64,000 bases of DNA from Serripes groenlandicus (taxonomy: Eukaryota; Mollusca; Bivalvia; Cardiida; Cardiidae), in the NCBI GenBank assembly GCA_031761405.1, contig JASEVX010000001.1:21293584-21357583 (forward strand). The letters are read 5' to 3'. This document shows, in pieces, positions 11,000 to 23,160 of this stretch. The translations under genes were made by a program, and so were the position numbers. The notes under the pieces are model-generated. The model saw nothing but the letters and a program-made list of their open reading frames with translations, was not told where the DNA came from and searched no databases. Numbering within the stretch: position 1 is the first letter of the stretch; each line of letters begins with the position of its first letter.

Positions 11000-12756
11000 C
11001 ACCCGTCTGGCCTGTCAGTTGGTAGGGTTGATAGGGTTAAGCAACTCGGTGGAACGAAATAAAACGAGAGGCAAAGATCGACGTTTCAGTTATCCTTTTA
11101 TTCTGGTTAATAACGTTGTAAAGGGAAAGGGGAGTAACTGTACACGTATAATTACAATGCCGGACCGTAGTTACTTCCCTTGTATTAAACCCTTTCTCAT
11201 CTACGTAAATTGTTAAAGTCAATAATAAGAACTGCGCGATCGTGGAATACCATATTACGAATGATGCTCAATACTTCTAACAATCAGCTCGGACGTATGA
11301 AATTACTGTATGTGTATAATATTTAATAAAATAGAATAAAATGGACTCTACGCTATAATTGAATTTGTAATGTAGTGAACGTGGATCTATCTTACCTGAA
11401 CTCGTGTTCGAATGAGAGTCTTTTGTGATGATGGCTTGGGGTTGTTTACCCTCGCCTTTCGGCATAAAGCACCAATACATTTAAACTAGTTCGACTCAAG
11501 TTGAGGTTACCTTCTGTGGAGCTCTAGAGAGCGGGGTATGTGACGCTAAGAGAGCGGGGTATCACCTAGACATTTAAACTAGTTCGACTCAAGTTAAGGT
11601 TACCCTCTGTGGCGCTCATAGATAGGGTATCACCAAGACATTTATAATAGGTAGAGTCTCAAAGTAGCCAACAACAGTACTCTACCCAGTTATATGTGAC
11701 CAAAACTCGACTCAATATTTTAAACATTCAACATTTAATATATATATTCCTAAAACTGTGTTTTATATGACAGCTCTGTATACGTATTTAGGCATTGGAT
11801 GGTGGGCCAGTGGCCTTCATGTACAAATAAAAGGTATTGTATTCCCAACATCGTGCAAAACTACCTACCATTACATTAGTCTGCCTTTGATGTAATCAAT
11901 AATCAATGAAAATAAAAACATGGTTAAATTTAAAACAAAAAAAGACCTCTCATTTGCTCAGGATACTTTCGGCTGTGTCCAAACAATTAACTCATCATAG
12001 CACGTTCTCCTATTGCCATAATGTTTTCACTAGTTATCTGCGGCGGATGTATTAAGTAAATGTCTCTGCATATGGGAAAGGATATATGTACGACAAATAT
12101 TTAACCACAAACTTAGCAAAAAACAAACATGCAAAGCAACTTTGCAACACTTCTAACATTTGCAGTTTACTTCATGGTCTGTAACAGTTTGAAAGTTTTA
12201 CGGGAGACACAGAAGAACAAGTCTGCGTCATTTACAAACCGACCTTCATGTTTTAGCGAGTGTCGAAGAGACATATCATCAGGTACCAACCTCATCGTTA
12301 ATCATTCAATTATTTCAGTTTTCTAGGTATGGTTCACCTGATAAATGGTGTTAACCCTTTCCCACGTATATACGCATTAAAATGCAGCAGACAAATAATG
12401 GAACATTGTGGGAAAATATTAATTTACTTGTAACATGTGTTACGTTAATGTGAAAATAAACTTTCATTAGTAGAGATATGTAATGTTTGTATGCAGACAT
12501 CTTCCCAATCGTCACGAGGCGGACACTCTAATCTTATATTATCGATATAAAACTTATTTCACAAACTGAGTTGAACCAAGAAACGTTTTAACAAGAGGTT
12601 TGGATTCTATCCTATTATGATAACATTAATTGAGTCATTGGAAAACGGACTCATTGGCTTTTGTGAACAATATAGAGCTAGATCAATCCGTGTATACGTG
12701 CAATCTGAATACTGTTCATATATCTTTTACAAACACTTGTTAGAAGATTTTGTTGA
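11000..12756. other. Intergenic DNA, no gene recognised
   Basis: Includes a small local duplication around 11,480-11,640 (ACTAGTTCGACTCAAGTT...GGTTACC repeated about 90 bases apart) and MITE fragments near 12,000-12,080 and 12,350-12,420. No supported coding sequence. Confidence 0.5.
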
Positions 12757-15700
12757 ACTTGTATGGAATCTATGAAGCAGATGAGCAAGATGGCCAGGCT
12801 GATGTGAACCGTACACTGTTCACAAATACCAACTTGTATAGACTATAACAAGGCTGAGCAGATGAATAGGCTGATATGAACCTTACACTGTTCAGAAATA
12901 CCAACTTGTATAGACTATAACAAGGCTGAGCAGATGGCCAGGCTGATATGAACCTTACACTGTTCACAAATACCAACTTGTATAGACTATAACAAGGCTG
13001 AGCAGATGAACAGGCTGATATGAACCTTACACTGTTCAGAAATACCAACTTGTATAGACTATAACAAGGCTGAGCAGATGAACAGGCTGATATGAACCCT
13101 AACACTGTTCACAAATACCAACTTGTATAGACTATAACAAGGCTGAGCAGATGAACAGGCTGATATGAACCTTACACTGTTCAGAAATACCAACTTGTAT
13201 AGACTATAACAAGGCTGAGCAGATGAACAGGCTGATATGAGCCCTAACACTGTTCACAAATACCAACTTGTATAGACTATAACAAGGCTGAGCAGATGAA
13301 TAGGCTGATATGAACCCTAACACTGTTCACAAATACCAACTTCTATATAATATAACAAGGCTGAGCAGATGGCCAGGCTGATATGAACCCTAACACTGTT
13401 CACAAATACCAACTTATATATAATATAATAAGGCTGAGCAGATGGCCAGGCTGATATGAACCCTAACACTGTTCAGAAATACCAACTTGTATAGACTATA
13501 ACAAGGCTGAGCAGATGAACAGGCTGATATGAACCTTACACTGTTCACAAATACCAACTTGTATAGACTATAACAAGGCTGAGCAGATGAACAGGCTGAT
13601 ATGAACACTAACACTGTTCAAAATACCAACTTATATATAATATAATAAGGCTGAGCAGATGGCCAGTCTGATATGAACCCTAACACTGTTCACAAATACC
13701 AACTTATATATAATATAATAAGGCTGAGCAGATGAACAGGCTGATATGAACCCTAACACTGTTCACAAATACCAACTTATATATAATATAACAAGGCTGA
13801 GCAGATGAACAGGCTGATATGAACCTTACACTGTTCAGAAATACAAACTTGTATAGATTATAACAAGGCTGAGCAGATGGCCAGGCTGATTTGAACCTTA
13901 CACTGTTCACAAATACCAACTTGTATAGACTATAACAAGGCTGAGCAGATGAACAGGCTGATATGAACCTTACACTGTTCAGAAATACCAACTTGTATAG
14001 ACTATAACAAGGCTGAGCAGATGAACAGGCTGATATGAACCCTAACACTGTTCACAAATACCAACTTGTATAGACTATAACAAGGCTGAGCAGATGAACA
14101 GGCTGATATGAACCTTACACTGTTCAGAAATACCAACTTGTATAGACTATAACAAGGCTGAGCAGATGAACAGGCTGATATGAGCCCTAACACTGTTTAC
14201 AAATACCAACTTGTATAGACTATAACAAGGCTGAGCAGATGAATAGGCTGATATGAACCCTAACACTGTTCACAAATACCAACTTCTATATAATATAACA
14301 AGGCTGAGCAGATGGCCAGGCTGATATGAACCCTAACACTGTTCACAAATACCAACTTATATATAATATAATAAGGCTGAGCAGATGGCCAGGCTGATAT
14401 GAACCCTAACACTGTTCAGAAATACCAACTTGTATAGACTATAACAAGGCTGAGCAGATGAACAGGCTGATATGAACCTTACACTGTTCACAAATACCAA
14501 CTTGTATAGACTATAACAAGGCTGAGCAGATGAACAGGCTGATATGAACACTAACACTGTTCAAAATACCAACTTATATAGACTTTAACAAGGCTGAGCA
14601 GATGAACAGGCTGATATGAACCCTAACACTGTTCACAAATACCAACTTATATATAATATAATAAGGCTGAGCAGATGGCCAGGCTGATATGAACCCTAAC
14701 ACTGTTCACAAATACCAACTTATATATAATATAATAAGGCTGAGCAGATGAACAGGCTGATATGAACCCTAACACTGTTCACAAATACCAACTTATATAT
14801 AATATAACAAGGCTGAGCAGATGAACAGGCTGATATGAACCTTACACTGTTCAGAAATACCAACTTGTATAGATTATAACAAGGCTGAGCAGATGAACAG
14901 GCTGATATGAACCCTAACACTGTTCACAAATACCAACTTGTATAGACTATAACAAGGCTGAGCAGATGAACAGGCTGATATGAACCCTAACACTGTTCAC
15001 AAATACCAACTTATATATAATATAACAAGGCTGAGCAGATGAACAGGCTGATATGAACCCTAACACTGTTCACAAATACCAACTTATATATAATATAATA
15101 AGGCTGAACAGATGAACAGGCTGATATGAACCCTAACACTGTTCAGAAATACCAACTTATATATAATATAATAAGGCTGAGCAGATGAACAGGCTGATAT
15201 GAACCCTAACACTGTTCAGAAATACCAACTTATATATAATATAATAAGGCTGAGCAGATGAACAGGCTGATATGAACCCTAACACTGTTCACAAATACCA
15301 ACTTATATATAATATAATAAGGCTGAGCAGATGGCCAGACTGATATGAACCCTAACACTGTTCAGAAATACCAACTTATATATAATATAATAAGGCTGAG
15401 CAGATGGCCGGGCTGGTATGAACCCTACACTGTTCAGAAATACCAACTTATATATAATATAATAAGGCTGAGCAGATGGCCAGGCTGATATAAACCCTAA
15501 CACTGTTCACAAATACCAACTAGTATAGAATATAAAAAGGCTGAGCAGATGGCCGGGCTGATATGAACCCTACACTGTTCAGAAATATCAACTAGTATAG
15601 AATATAATAAGGCTGAGCAGATTGCCGGGCTGATATGAACCCTACACTGTTCAGAAATACCAACTTATATATAATATAATAAGGCTGAGCAGATGGCCAG

Positions 15701-16243
15701 TCTGATATGAACCTTATACTGTTCAGAAATACCAACTTGTATAGAATATAATAAGGCTGAGCAGATGGCCAGGCTGATATGAACCCTACACTGTTCAGAA
15801 ATACCAACTTGTACAGAATATAATAAGGCTGAGCAGATGGCCGGGCTGATGTGACACCTACATTGGTTAGAAATACCAACTAGTATAGGATATACTAAGG
15901 CTGAGCAGATGGCCGGGCTGATGTGACACCTACACTGTTCAGAAATACCAACTAGTATAGAATTTAATAAGGCTGAGCAGGTGGCCGGGCTGATGTGACA
16001 CCTACACTGTTCAGAAATACCAACTAGTATAGAATATAATAAGGCTGAGCAGATAGCCGGGCTGATATGAACCCTACACTGTTCAGAAATATCAACTAGT
16101 ATATACTATAATAAGGCTGAGCAGAGGGCCGGGCTGATATGAACCCTACACTGTTCAGAAATACCAACTAGTATATAATATAATAAGGCTGAGCAGATGG
16201 CCGGGCTGATATGAACCCACACTGTTCAGAAATACCAACTTGT
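12757..16243. repeat. 72/73-bp satellite array, about 48 monomers
   Basis: The monomer begins AGGCTGAGCAGATG and contains ACACTGTTCA and AAATACCAACTT. Starts at 12,851, 12,923 and 12,995 give an exact 72-base period; monomers with CCCTAAC in place of CCTTAC are 73. The left part is homogeneous, while the right end (after about 15,480) carries a diverged variant with GGCCGGGCTGAT and ACTAGTATAG. A block near 13,059-13,614 recurs at 14,002-14,557, offset 943 bases (13 monomers). Because 72 is a multiple of three, the minus strand shows apparent 24-residue repeat peptides; these are shifted by each 73-base monomer and are not accepted as genes. Confidence 0.95.
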
Positions 16244-16299
16244 ACCTGTGCTCATGCACGAGCACAAAATATGCTTTAAAATGATAGTTACGACTTTCC

Positions 16300-16450
16300 C
16301 TCCTTGTCACTCAAGGTTGTTGGGTAAGCATTACGACTGACTCACTGGTGTAAGAATAAATGAACCAGTAGTACAGGTAACTTGCCCAGGAAACGCCGTG
16401 ATATAACTGAACAATGATGAAAGCTGCGTAAAACACCAATCAATTTGCAT
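16300..16450 (+). repeat. SINE tail copy (second tRNA-SINE family)
   Basis: Carries GAACCAGTAGTACAGGTAAC, AAACGCCGTGAT and GCGTAAAACACCAATCAA. 5'-truncated relative to 17,697-17,947. Confidence 0.65.
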
Positions 16451-16609
16451 CAATCAATCTAGTAGCGGCTCAATTTGCCTTTTCTATCAAACTAACTTAG
16501 CGGTAAAACTGTTCCTCATAAACCAGTGTTGCAGGTTGTCATTTAAGTAAATTTGAACTATATGTTATGTAAGAGTGAAACGAGCAAAGTATGACACAAG
16601 ACAACTTCA

Positions 16610-17395
16610 CCTCCTAGGTATGAGTCAAGACAGCCTTGTCCACAACATACCCATACATATGGGAATATATGATGTACGAAGTAACCTCGGCTAGCGAAAA
16701 TTGGAATTGCGAGGTATGAGTCAAGAGAGCTTTGTCCATAACATACCCATAACTAGGGGAATATATGATGTACGAAGTAACCTCGGCTAGCGAAGATGGG
16801 GATTGCTATGTATGAGTTAAGAGAGCTTTGTTCATAATATACTCATAACTATGGGAATATATGATGTACGAAGTAACCTCGGCTAGCGAAAATGGGGATT
16901 GCTATGTATGAGTCAAGAGAGCTTTGTCCATAACATACCCATAACTATGGGACTATATGATGTACGAAGTAACCTCGGCTAGCGAAGATGGGGATTGCTA
17001 TGTATGAGTCAAGAGAGCTTTGTCCATAATATACTCATAACTATGGGACTATATGATGCACGAAGTAACCTCGGCTAGCGAAGATGGGGATTGCGAGGTA
17101 TGAGTCAAGAGAGCTTTGTCCATAACATACCCATAACTATGGGACTATATGATGTACGAAGTAACCTCGGCTAGCGAAGATGGGGATTGCTATGTATGAG
17201 TCAAGAGAGCTTTGTCCATAACATACCCATAACTATGGGACTATATGATGTACGAAGTAACCTCGGCTAGCGAAGATGGGGATTGCGAGGTATGAGTCAA
17301 GAGATCTTTGTCCATAACATACCCATAACTATGGGAATATATGATGGACGAAGTAACCTCGGCTAGCGAAGATGGGATAGCATGAGTATGAAGAG
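16610..17395. repeat. 96-bp tandem array, 8 units
   Basis: GTAACCTCGGCTAGCG starts at 16,681, 16,777, 16,873, 16,969, 17,065, 17,161, 17,257 and 17,353: an exact 96-base period with no length variation. Units differ at a few positions (for example TGCGAGGTATGAG versus TGCTATGTATGAG). No coding frame persists. Confidence 0.95.
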
Positions 17396-17696
17396 GATGT
17401 TCAGTTCAGATTGTATTCGTGAACAGTAGTTTTATGCGCGATATTACACATTTCGTTATCAAAGCAAAAGCTATTTGTGAATATGTTAAATAACCAAGAC
17501 AGATACAATTGATACAGTTGAAATAGTACACCGGAAATCTCTTTATCAGATTGTATCTTTTTTTCTCGATTACAGTGTCATTTTACTTTTTCAAATGTTC
17601 AAGCATGTATTAATATTGTAAATTTTATCAAAGTTAAATTCCTACCTGATTCGCATCGGAAATTCACACAACATTCGTAACATTCGTTCTAAGTGG

Positions 17697-17947
17697 TAAA
17701 CCTCGGTGGTGTAATCGTAGAGCATCCGCCTCGGATGCCGGGGGTCGTGGGCCGGGTTATACCAAATACTTTTAAAAAGGTAGTAATGGCTGCCCTAATA
17801 TGCGCTCAGAGTTACAGTGTTAGCATAACGACTGACTGGATGATATCAGGATAAATAAACCAGTAGAACGGGTAACTAACCAATGAAACGCCATTGAATA
17901 ACTGAAAAATTGTTGAAAGCTAGGTTCAACACCAAACAATCAACCTA
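17697..17947 (+). repeat. tRNA-derived SINE, near full length (second family)
   Basis: The head CCTCGGTGGTGTAATCGTAG resembles a tRNA A-box region, followed by a decayed B-box and then the family body (AATGGCTGCCCT, AACCAGTAGAACGGGTAACT, TGAAACGCCATTGAAT, ending in AACACCAAACAATCAA). Diverged, so old. Confidence 0.7.
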
Positions 17948-18004
17948 TAAATCTTTAAAAACGAGTATTTGATTTAGGTGGTCATGTCGCCTTAATCTCT
18001 CTCT

Positions 18005-18005
<1 letters not shown>

Positions 18006-18042
<37 letters not shown>
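18006..18042. repeat. Poly-C run of about 37 bases
   Basis: An uninterrupted C homopolymer followed by a CT-rich microsatellite to 18,135. Length is unreliable in most sequencing technologies. Confidence 0.9.
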
Positions 18043-18135
18043 ACCCTCCTATGTATATATGTCCCTCTCTCCCTTTCTCTGTTTCTCTCTTTCGATCTCT
18101 CTATATATCTATCTCGCTCTTTATCTATCTCTCTT

Positions 18136-19110
18136 TGTTTTCGTCCTGTTCGTCGGTTCGTCAACATTGATTTAGAACTTCTTCAAATTGCATAGGGTTA
18201 ATTTAGTTTTTGATTGTACGACCTGTAATGTTTTGCGGATCACTGCAACAAAGTTCAAGTTCACAAGGAATCCGTTGTCATTTAATACCTAGATTACTTT
18301 GATCCAGTTACTTTAAACTCACAAGATGAATGGATCCCATGCGGAGCTGACCACTTCTGTCCGGTCATTGGGTCAAAAGTCAAGGTAGCAACGGCTAAAA
18401 AATCCAAATTATTTGATGATCAATATATCATGGACTCTTTGACCAAGAGTCAGATGATTTTTTACACGATAACTTACACCACATGGCTGAAATACACCAC
18501 TGGTCAACGTGGTTCATATTAAATAATATCATGTGGGGTATACGTGCGAAAAGGTTAGTGAAAAAATACAAGTTTATGTGAACTTGCCGCCGTGATATAG
18601 CTGAAAACAGTTTAAAATGATGGCGTTAAACTACAATCAAATAATCAACTACACAACAACGTGTGGGAAGAAATAGGGAAAGTCCCCATTTATTTTATAA
18701 AGACATGGGAGGGTAATACCCTTTTCTTTACAGATGTTTATATAAAACGATATATGAAAGTAGGGAAGTCCCTGTTTGTACATGAAATGAATACCTCCAT
18801 TTCAAAAGGTTATTTGATATCCGGGGAAGAATGAATGAACGCGTTGTCAGAAAATGTCAAACTTTGATGCATTCATTCTTTTTGCAACATTGTGTGAAAA
18901 TAATATAATAATTTGCATTCATGTAAATTCTCCTAAGTCGTACCAAGACATTTCCATTTTCGTGTGCTGCATAATTGCTCTCCGTAGAAAAGCGGAGGTG
19001 TTTTAAAACGGATGCCCTTGAACAATGAAAATATCTAGGTTTTGCATTTACTTAACACTTTAGTACAGTTGTGTAGTTAATATATTCTGTCTCAAATATG
19101 AAAAAAACAA
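18136..19110. other. Intergenic DNA, no gene recognised
   Basis: Contains a SINE-tail fragment at about 18,588-18,648 (GCCGCCGTGATATAGCTGAA). Otherwise AT-rich and featureless. Confidence 0.5.
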
Positions 19111-19114
19111 TATT

Positions 19115-19185
19115 AGCATCTGTCTCTGTCTCTGTCAATCTGTCTGTCTCTGTCTTTGTCTCTGTATCTGTTTCTCTCTGTCTCC

Positions 19186-19266
<81 letters not shown>

Positions 19267-19303
19267 TGTGTGTCTGTGTGTGTCTGTGTGTGTGTGTGCT
19301 GTA
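19115..19303. repeat. Compound microsatellite (TCTG/TC)n-(TA)n-(TG)n
   Basis: Successive tracts of CTGT/TCTC, TATA and TGTG dinucleotides. Apparent cysteine/valine- or His/Thr-rich proteins on either strand are artefacts of the dinucleotide repeat. Confidence 0.95.
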
Positions 19304-19494
19304 TATCTGAGGACGTTGTCAGAGTTCTGCAATTAAAGACCAACAAGAAGGAAAGCGTTAAGGCTTTCAGACATTTCACAGATTGCTCCTCTGTAGGCCT
19401 TATTTGAGCCTCACAGGTAAAATCTATGTCATCCCAACCGTTTCTTTAAAACTCTTTAATGCAATTTGGTCTATACAGTCAGAGGACTTTCAGA

Positions 19495-19830
19495 GTATAC
19501 CATCTAATCGAAGACAGTGTCTATTTTGTCTATGTATAGCATCTTATGGAAGACATATAAAACACCGACTCATTGTTTTCCATCTGAGCGAAGACAGTGT
19601 CTATTTTCACTATGTATAGCATCTTTAGGAAAACAACTCAAACAAACGCTCATAGTTTTCCATCTCAGCGAGGACAGTGTCTATTTTGTCTATGTATAGC
19701 ATATTTAGGAAGACAAATAAAACACACACTCATAGTTTTCCATCTGAGCGAGGTGAGTGTATATTTTGTCTATGTATGGCATCTTTGGGAAGACATATAA
19801 ATCACGCTCAAGAATTTTTCCATCTGAGTA
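19495..19830. repeat. 80-bp tandem repeat, 4 units
   Basis: GACAGTGTCTATTTTG recurs at 19,513, 19,593 and 19,673, with a variant (GTGAGTGTATATTTTG) at 19,753: a period of exactly 80. The unit contains TTTTCCATCTGAGCGA. Confidence 0.92.
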
Positions 19831-19991
19831 AGCACAACTGCTTAATACGATAAATGCGTTTGAAATGTGTAAGCTTAACATATTGACTGGAGGACAAATA
19901 AGTATATGTATCTAACCTTGGTTTAAACAATATTTTATTCAGTCGTATTTACATATATACATAGTAATACATATCATATTGACTTTTTGCA

Positions 19992-20144
19992 TTAACCTTT
20001 TCCCACCTGCAGACGCTTTCTGGCGCATATGTAGCAAACGACTTTTGGAAGCATTGTGGCGCATTTTACATAGGTTTCCCATTTTAATGCCAAATTAGAT
20101 TCAAAGTCGTCTGCTGCAATTTTCTTACATCTGGGAAGAGGGTA
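19992..20144 (+). repeat. Palindromic piggyBac-like MITE, internally deleted
   Basis: Starts TTAACCTTTTCCCACCTGCAG and ends GTCGTCTGCTGCA...CTGGGAAGAGGGTAA, with both outer arms present but the inner palindrome largely lost. Confidence 0.65.
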
Positions 20145-20374
20145 AGCATTGCAGATAAATGAGTCAAGTAGATCCTGGATTCAAACTTAAAGCCTCTTGA
20201 TTTGAGGACAAGTACATCCCTCGGATCTGGAGCGCTGCCGCTGTGACAGACAGCAGCCTTTTGATATTCAACGTATTCCAACATACAAGAAATCTACGTA
20301 GGATGACGTCGAAAACACCTGGCTTCCAATATGGTAAACCTCAGCAAAGATCTTTTGATTATTGAATAGAGTTT

Positions 20375-20490
20375 AAAATATGTGACAAAAAATACTCAGT
20401 TTCAGCAGTTTCTCCATTTGCCACAAAACTGTTAAAAATCGTTTGCTGCAGAGGCGCCAGAAAGCGTCTGTATGTGGGAAAGGGTACATT
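20375..20490 (+). repeat. MITE right half
   Basis: TTTCTCCATTTGCCACAA followed by TCGTTTGCTGCAGAGGCG and GTATGTGGGAAAGGGT: inner and outer right arms of the palindromic family. Confidence 0.65.
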
Positions 20491-20698
20491 AGACGTCCCA
20501 TGGACCAGTGGTTGGTGAAACGAGTTCACACAAATATTATAATACAATGTATTTTCGTTTAGCAGCTTTAAATACACCTTAGCCTAAAACATGTAGCTTA
20601 GTAGCTGCTTATCGAGAACACAGCCATATGATATATTTTAGGCACATGCAGCAGTCGCTTGACATTTGAAACAGGTAGACAAAAGAGAAATATTTTAC

Positions 20699-21758
20699 AT
20701 AATCTAGACGATAGCATTTTTCATGTAATAACATTTTACACTATTTTCATAACTATAACTTAAGAAAAAGAACTATGGAAATGTTGAGCTAATTACGTTC
20801 TCCATATATTAGTTCACGGATTTAATTCAGAATGACAAAAAGGGTATTTTAATGTTTAGTAACTTAATACACACCTTAGGCAAAACTGAATGTAATTATA
20901 TAGATGCATTGAAGACGTGTTTTTATACAGATCTGAAATCGTCATTTTATTGGGTTTATATGCCGTTTTCAATATTATTCCAGTTATATTGCGGCGACAG
21001 TTCCCATATTCATGAACCCTGGGCAAACAAACAAGTACTAAGCTAGGAAATGTGCTTTGCACACAGGCACTCCAACGCTCCCCGACGCTTAACCAGTCGG
21101 CCACGGCAGATTCCTTATAAACATATAAGGCAAGACTGAATGTTATTATCTGGACGCATTGAAAACGTGCTTTTATACGGACGTGAAACCATTGTGGATT
21201 AAGGAGAACTTGTTCATCTAGAGCAATATCTCGTTTTTTTCCCTACACAAGTTTTATAATACCTTCTGCTGTAGACACGTCAATTGTCGACTATATAAAG
21301 ACAAGGGTTTTCCCTTTCCCCCACACAGACGCTCTCTGATGCCTCTGCGGCAGAAGATTTTTGAAAACATTGTGGCAATAGGAGAAATTGCTCGAGATGA
21401 GCAATATCTCTAATTGCCACATTGTTCACTCTTTTCAACAATTATGCTATTATATGAACAGAGTGTCAATATAGTTTTGCCTAGATGTTTGCATAGTCGT
21501 CTGCTGCAGATGTGTTGTGTGTGGAAAAGGGTCAAATAACATAAGTGTTTCAAGGATACATCATATAACCCAGTCTCTTCGTAATTTCTTCTATCTTACA
21601 TACCTGGCTTTCTTAAATGCAGACGTTGTTCAGGTATCTGCAGCAAACGACTTTTGAAACATGTTGGAACAAAAAGAAATAAAACATAATCATGTCCAGG
21701 AAACGGATTTAAGAGTGACACATCCGGTATTCTAAGAAGATGACTAGAACACTATCAC
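20699..21758. repeat. Left member of ~1.06-kb duplicated block flanking the gap
   Basis: Nearly identical to 21,959-23,024. Contains a reverse-oriented SINE (about 20,945-21,118), a MITE (about 21,309-21,531) and the start of another. Differences from its partner are mostly one-base insertions or deletions, typical of unpolished long reads. Confidence 0.9.
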
Positions 21759-21958
21759 NNNNNNNNNNNNNNNNNNNNNNNNNNNNNNNNNNNNNNNNNN
21801 NNNNNNNNNNNNNNNNNNNNNNNNNNNNNNNNNNNNNNNNNNNNNNNNNNNNNNNNNNNNNNNNNNNNNNNNNNNNNNNNNNNNNNNNNNNNNNNNNNNN
21901 NNNNNNNNNNNNNNNNNNNNNNNNNNNNNNNNNNNNNNNNNNNNNNNNNNNNNNNNNN
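21759..21958. other. Assembly gap, exactly 200 N
   Basis: Two hundred consecutive N, a round number used for scaffold joins of unknown size. Confidence 0.99.
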
Positions 21959-23024
21959 ATCTAGACGATAGCATTTTTCATGTAATAACATTTTACACTA
22001 TTTTCATAACTATAACTTAAGAAAAGAACTATGGGAAATGTTGAGCTAATTACGTTCTCCATATATTAGTTCACGGATTTAATTCAGAATGACAAAAAGG
22101 GTATTTTAATGTTTAGTAACTTAATACACACCTTAGGCAAAACTGAATGTAATTATATAGATGCATTGAAGACGTGTTTTTATACAGATCTGAAATCGTC
22201 ATTTTATTGGTTTATATGCCGTTTTCAATATTATTCCAGTTATATTGCGGCGACAGTTCCCATATTCATGAACCTCTGGGCAAACAAACAAGTACTTAAG
22301 CTAGGAAATGTGCTTTGCACACAGGCACTCCAACGCTCCCCGACGCTTAACCAGTCGGCCACGGCAGATTCCTTATAAACATATAAGGCTAAGACTGAAT
22401 GTTATTATCTGGACGCATTGAAAACGTGCTTTTATACGGACGTGAAACCATTGTGGATTAAGGAGAACTTGTTCATCTAGAGCAATATCTCGTTTTTTTC
22501 CCTACACAAGTTTTATAATACCTTCTGCTGTAGGACACGTCCAATATTGTCGACTATATAAAGACAAGGGTTTTCCCTTTCCCCCCACAGACGCTCTCTG
22601 ATGCCTCTGCGGCAGAAGATTTTTGAAAACATTGTGGCAATAGAGAGAATTGCTCGAGATGAGCAATATCTCTAATTGCCACATTGTTCACTCTTTCAAC
22701 AATTATGCTATTATATGAACAGAGTGTCAATATAGTTTTGCCTAGATGTTTGCATAGTCGTCTGCTGCAGATGTGTTGTGTGTGGGAAAAGGTGTCAAAT
22801 AACATAAGTGTTTCAAGGATACATCATATAACCCAGTCTCTTCGAAATTTCTTCTATCTTACATACCTGGCTTTCTTAAATGCAGACTGTTGTTCAGGTA
22901 TCTGCAGCAAACGACTTTTGAAACATGTTGGAACAAAAAGAAATAAAACATAATCATGTCCAGGAAACTGATTTAAAGAGTGACACATCCCGGTATTCTA
23001 AGAAGATGACTAGACACTATCACG
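21959..23024. repeat. Right member of ~1.06-kb duplicated block flanking the gap
   Basis: Begins at the first base after the gap with ATCTAGACGATAGCATTT, matching position 20,702 or so, and continues to the motif ATGACTAGACACTATCAC that also ends the left block at 21,758. Contains the second copy of the same SINE (22,210-22,378) and MITE (22,566-22,792). Confidence 0.9.
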
Positions 23025-23025
23025 G

Positions 23026-23160
23026 CTTTAAACTCTTTTCCACATACGAACGCTTTATGATGCCTTTGCAGCAAACGACAATTGAAAACAATGTTACAAA
23101 AGGTGCATTGCTCAAAACGAGCAATTTCTCCTTTTCCCACAACATTTTAACTTGAATTAG
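23026..23160 (+). repeat. Palindromic MITE, left half and core
   Basis: TTTTCCACATACGAACGC, then CTTTGCAGCAAACGAC, then the inner inverted pair around ATTGCTCAAAACGAGCAAT. The outer right arm is absent. Confidence 0.65.

Noticed and set aside
12770..15879. Chain of 60-115-codon minus-strand frames with repeated Ser/Cys/Tyr peptides
   Set aside because: They are translations of the 72-bp satellite; 73-bp monomers break the frame and no start region, splice site or unique sequence supports a gene.
12757..17395. Possible CRISPR-like array of regular repeats
   Set aside because: Units are contiguous without unique spacers and the genome is clearly metazoan; these are satellites.
19098..19407. 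Cys/Val-rich and His/Thr-rich frames
   Set aside because: Pure translation of TG/TA/TC microsatellite.
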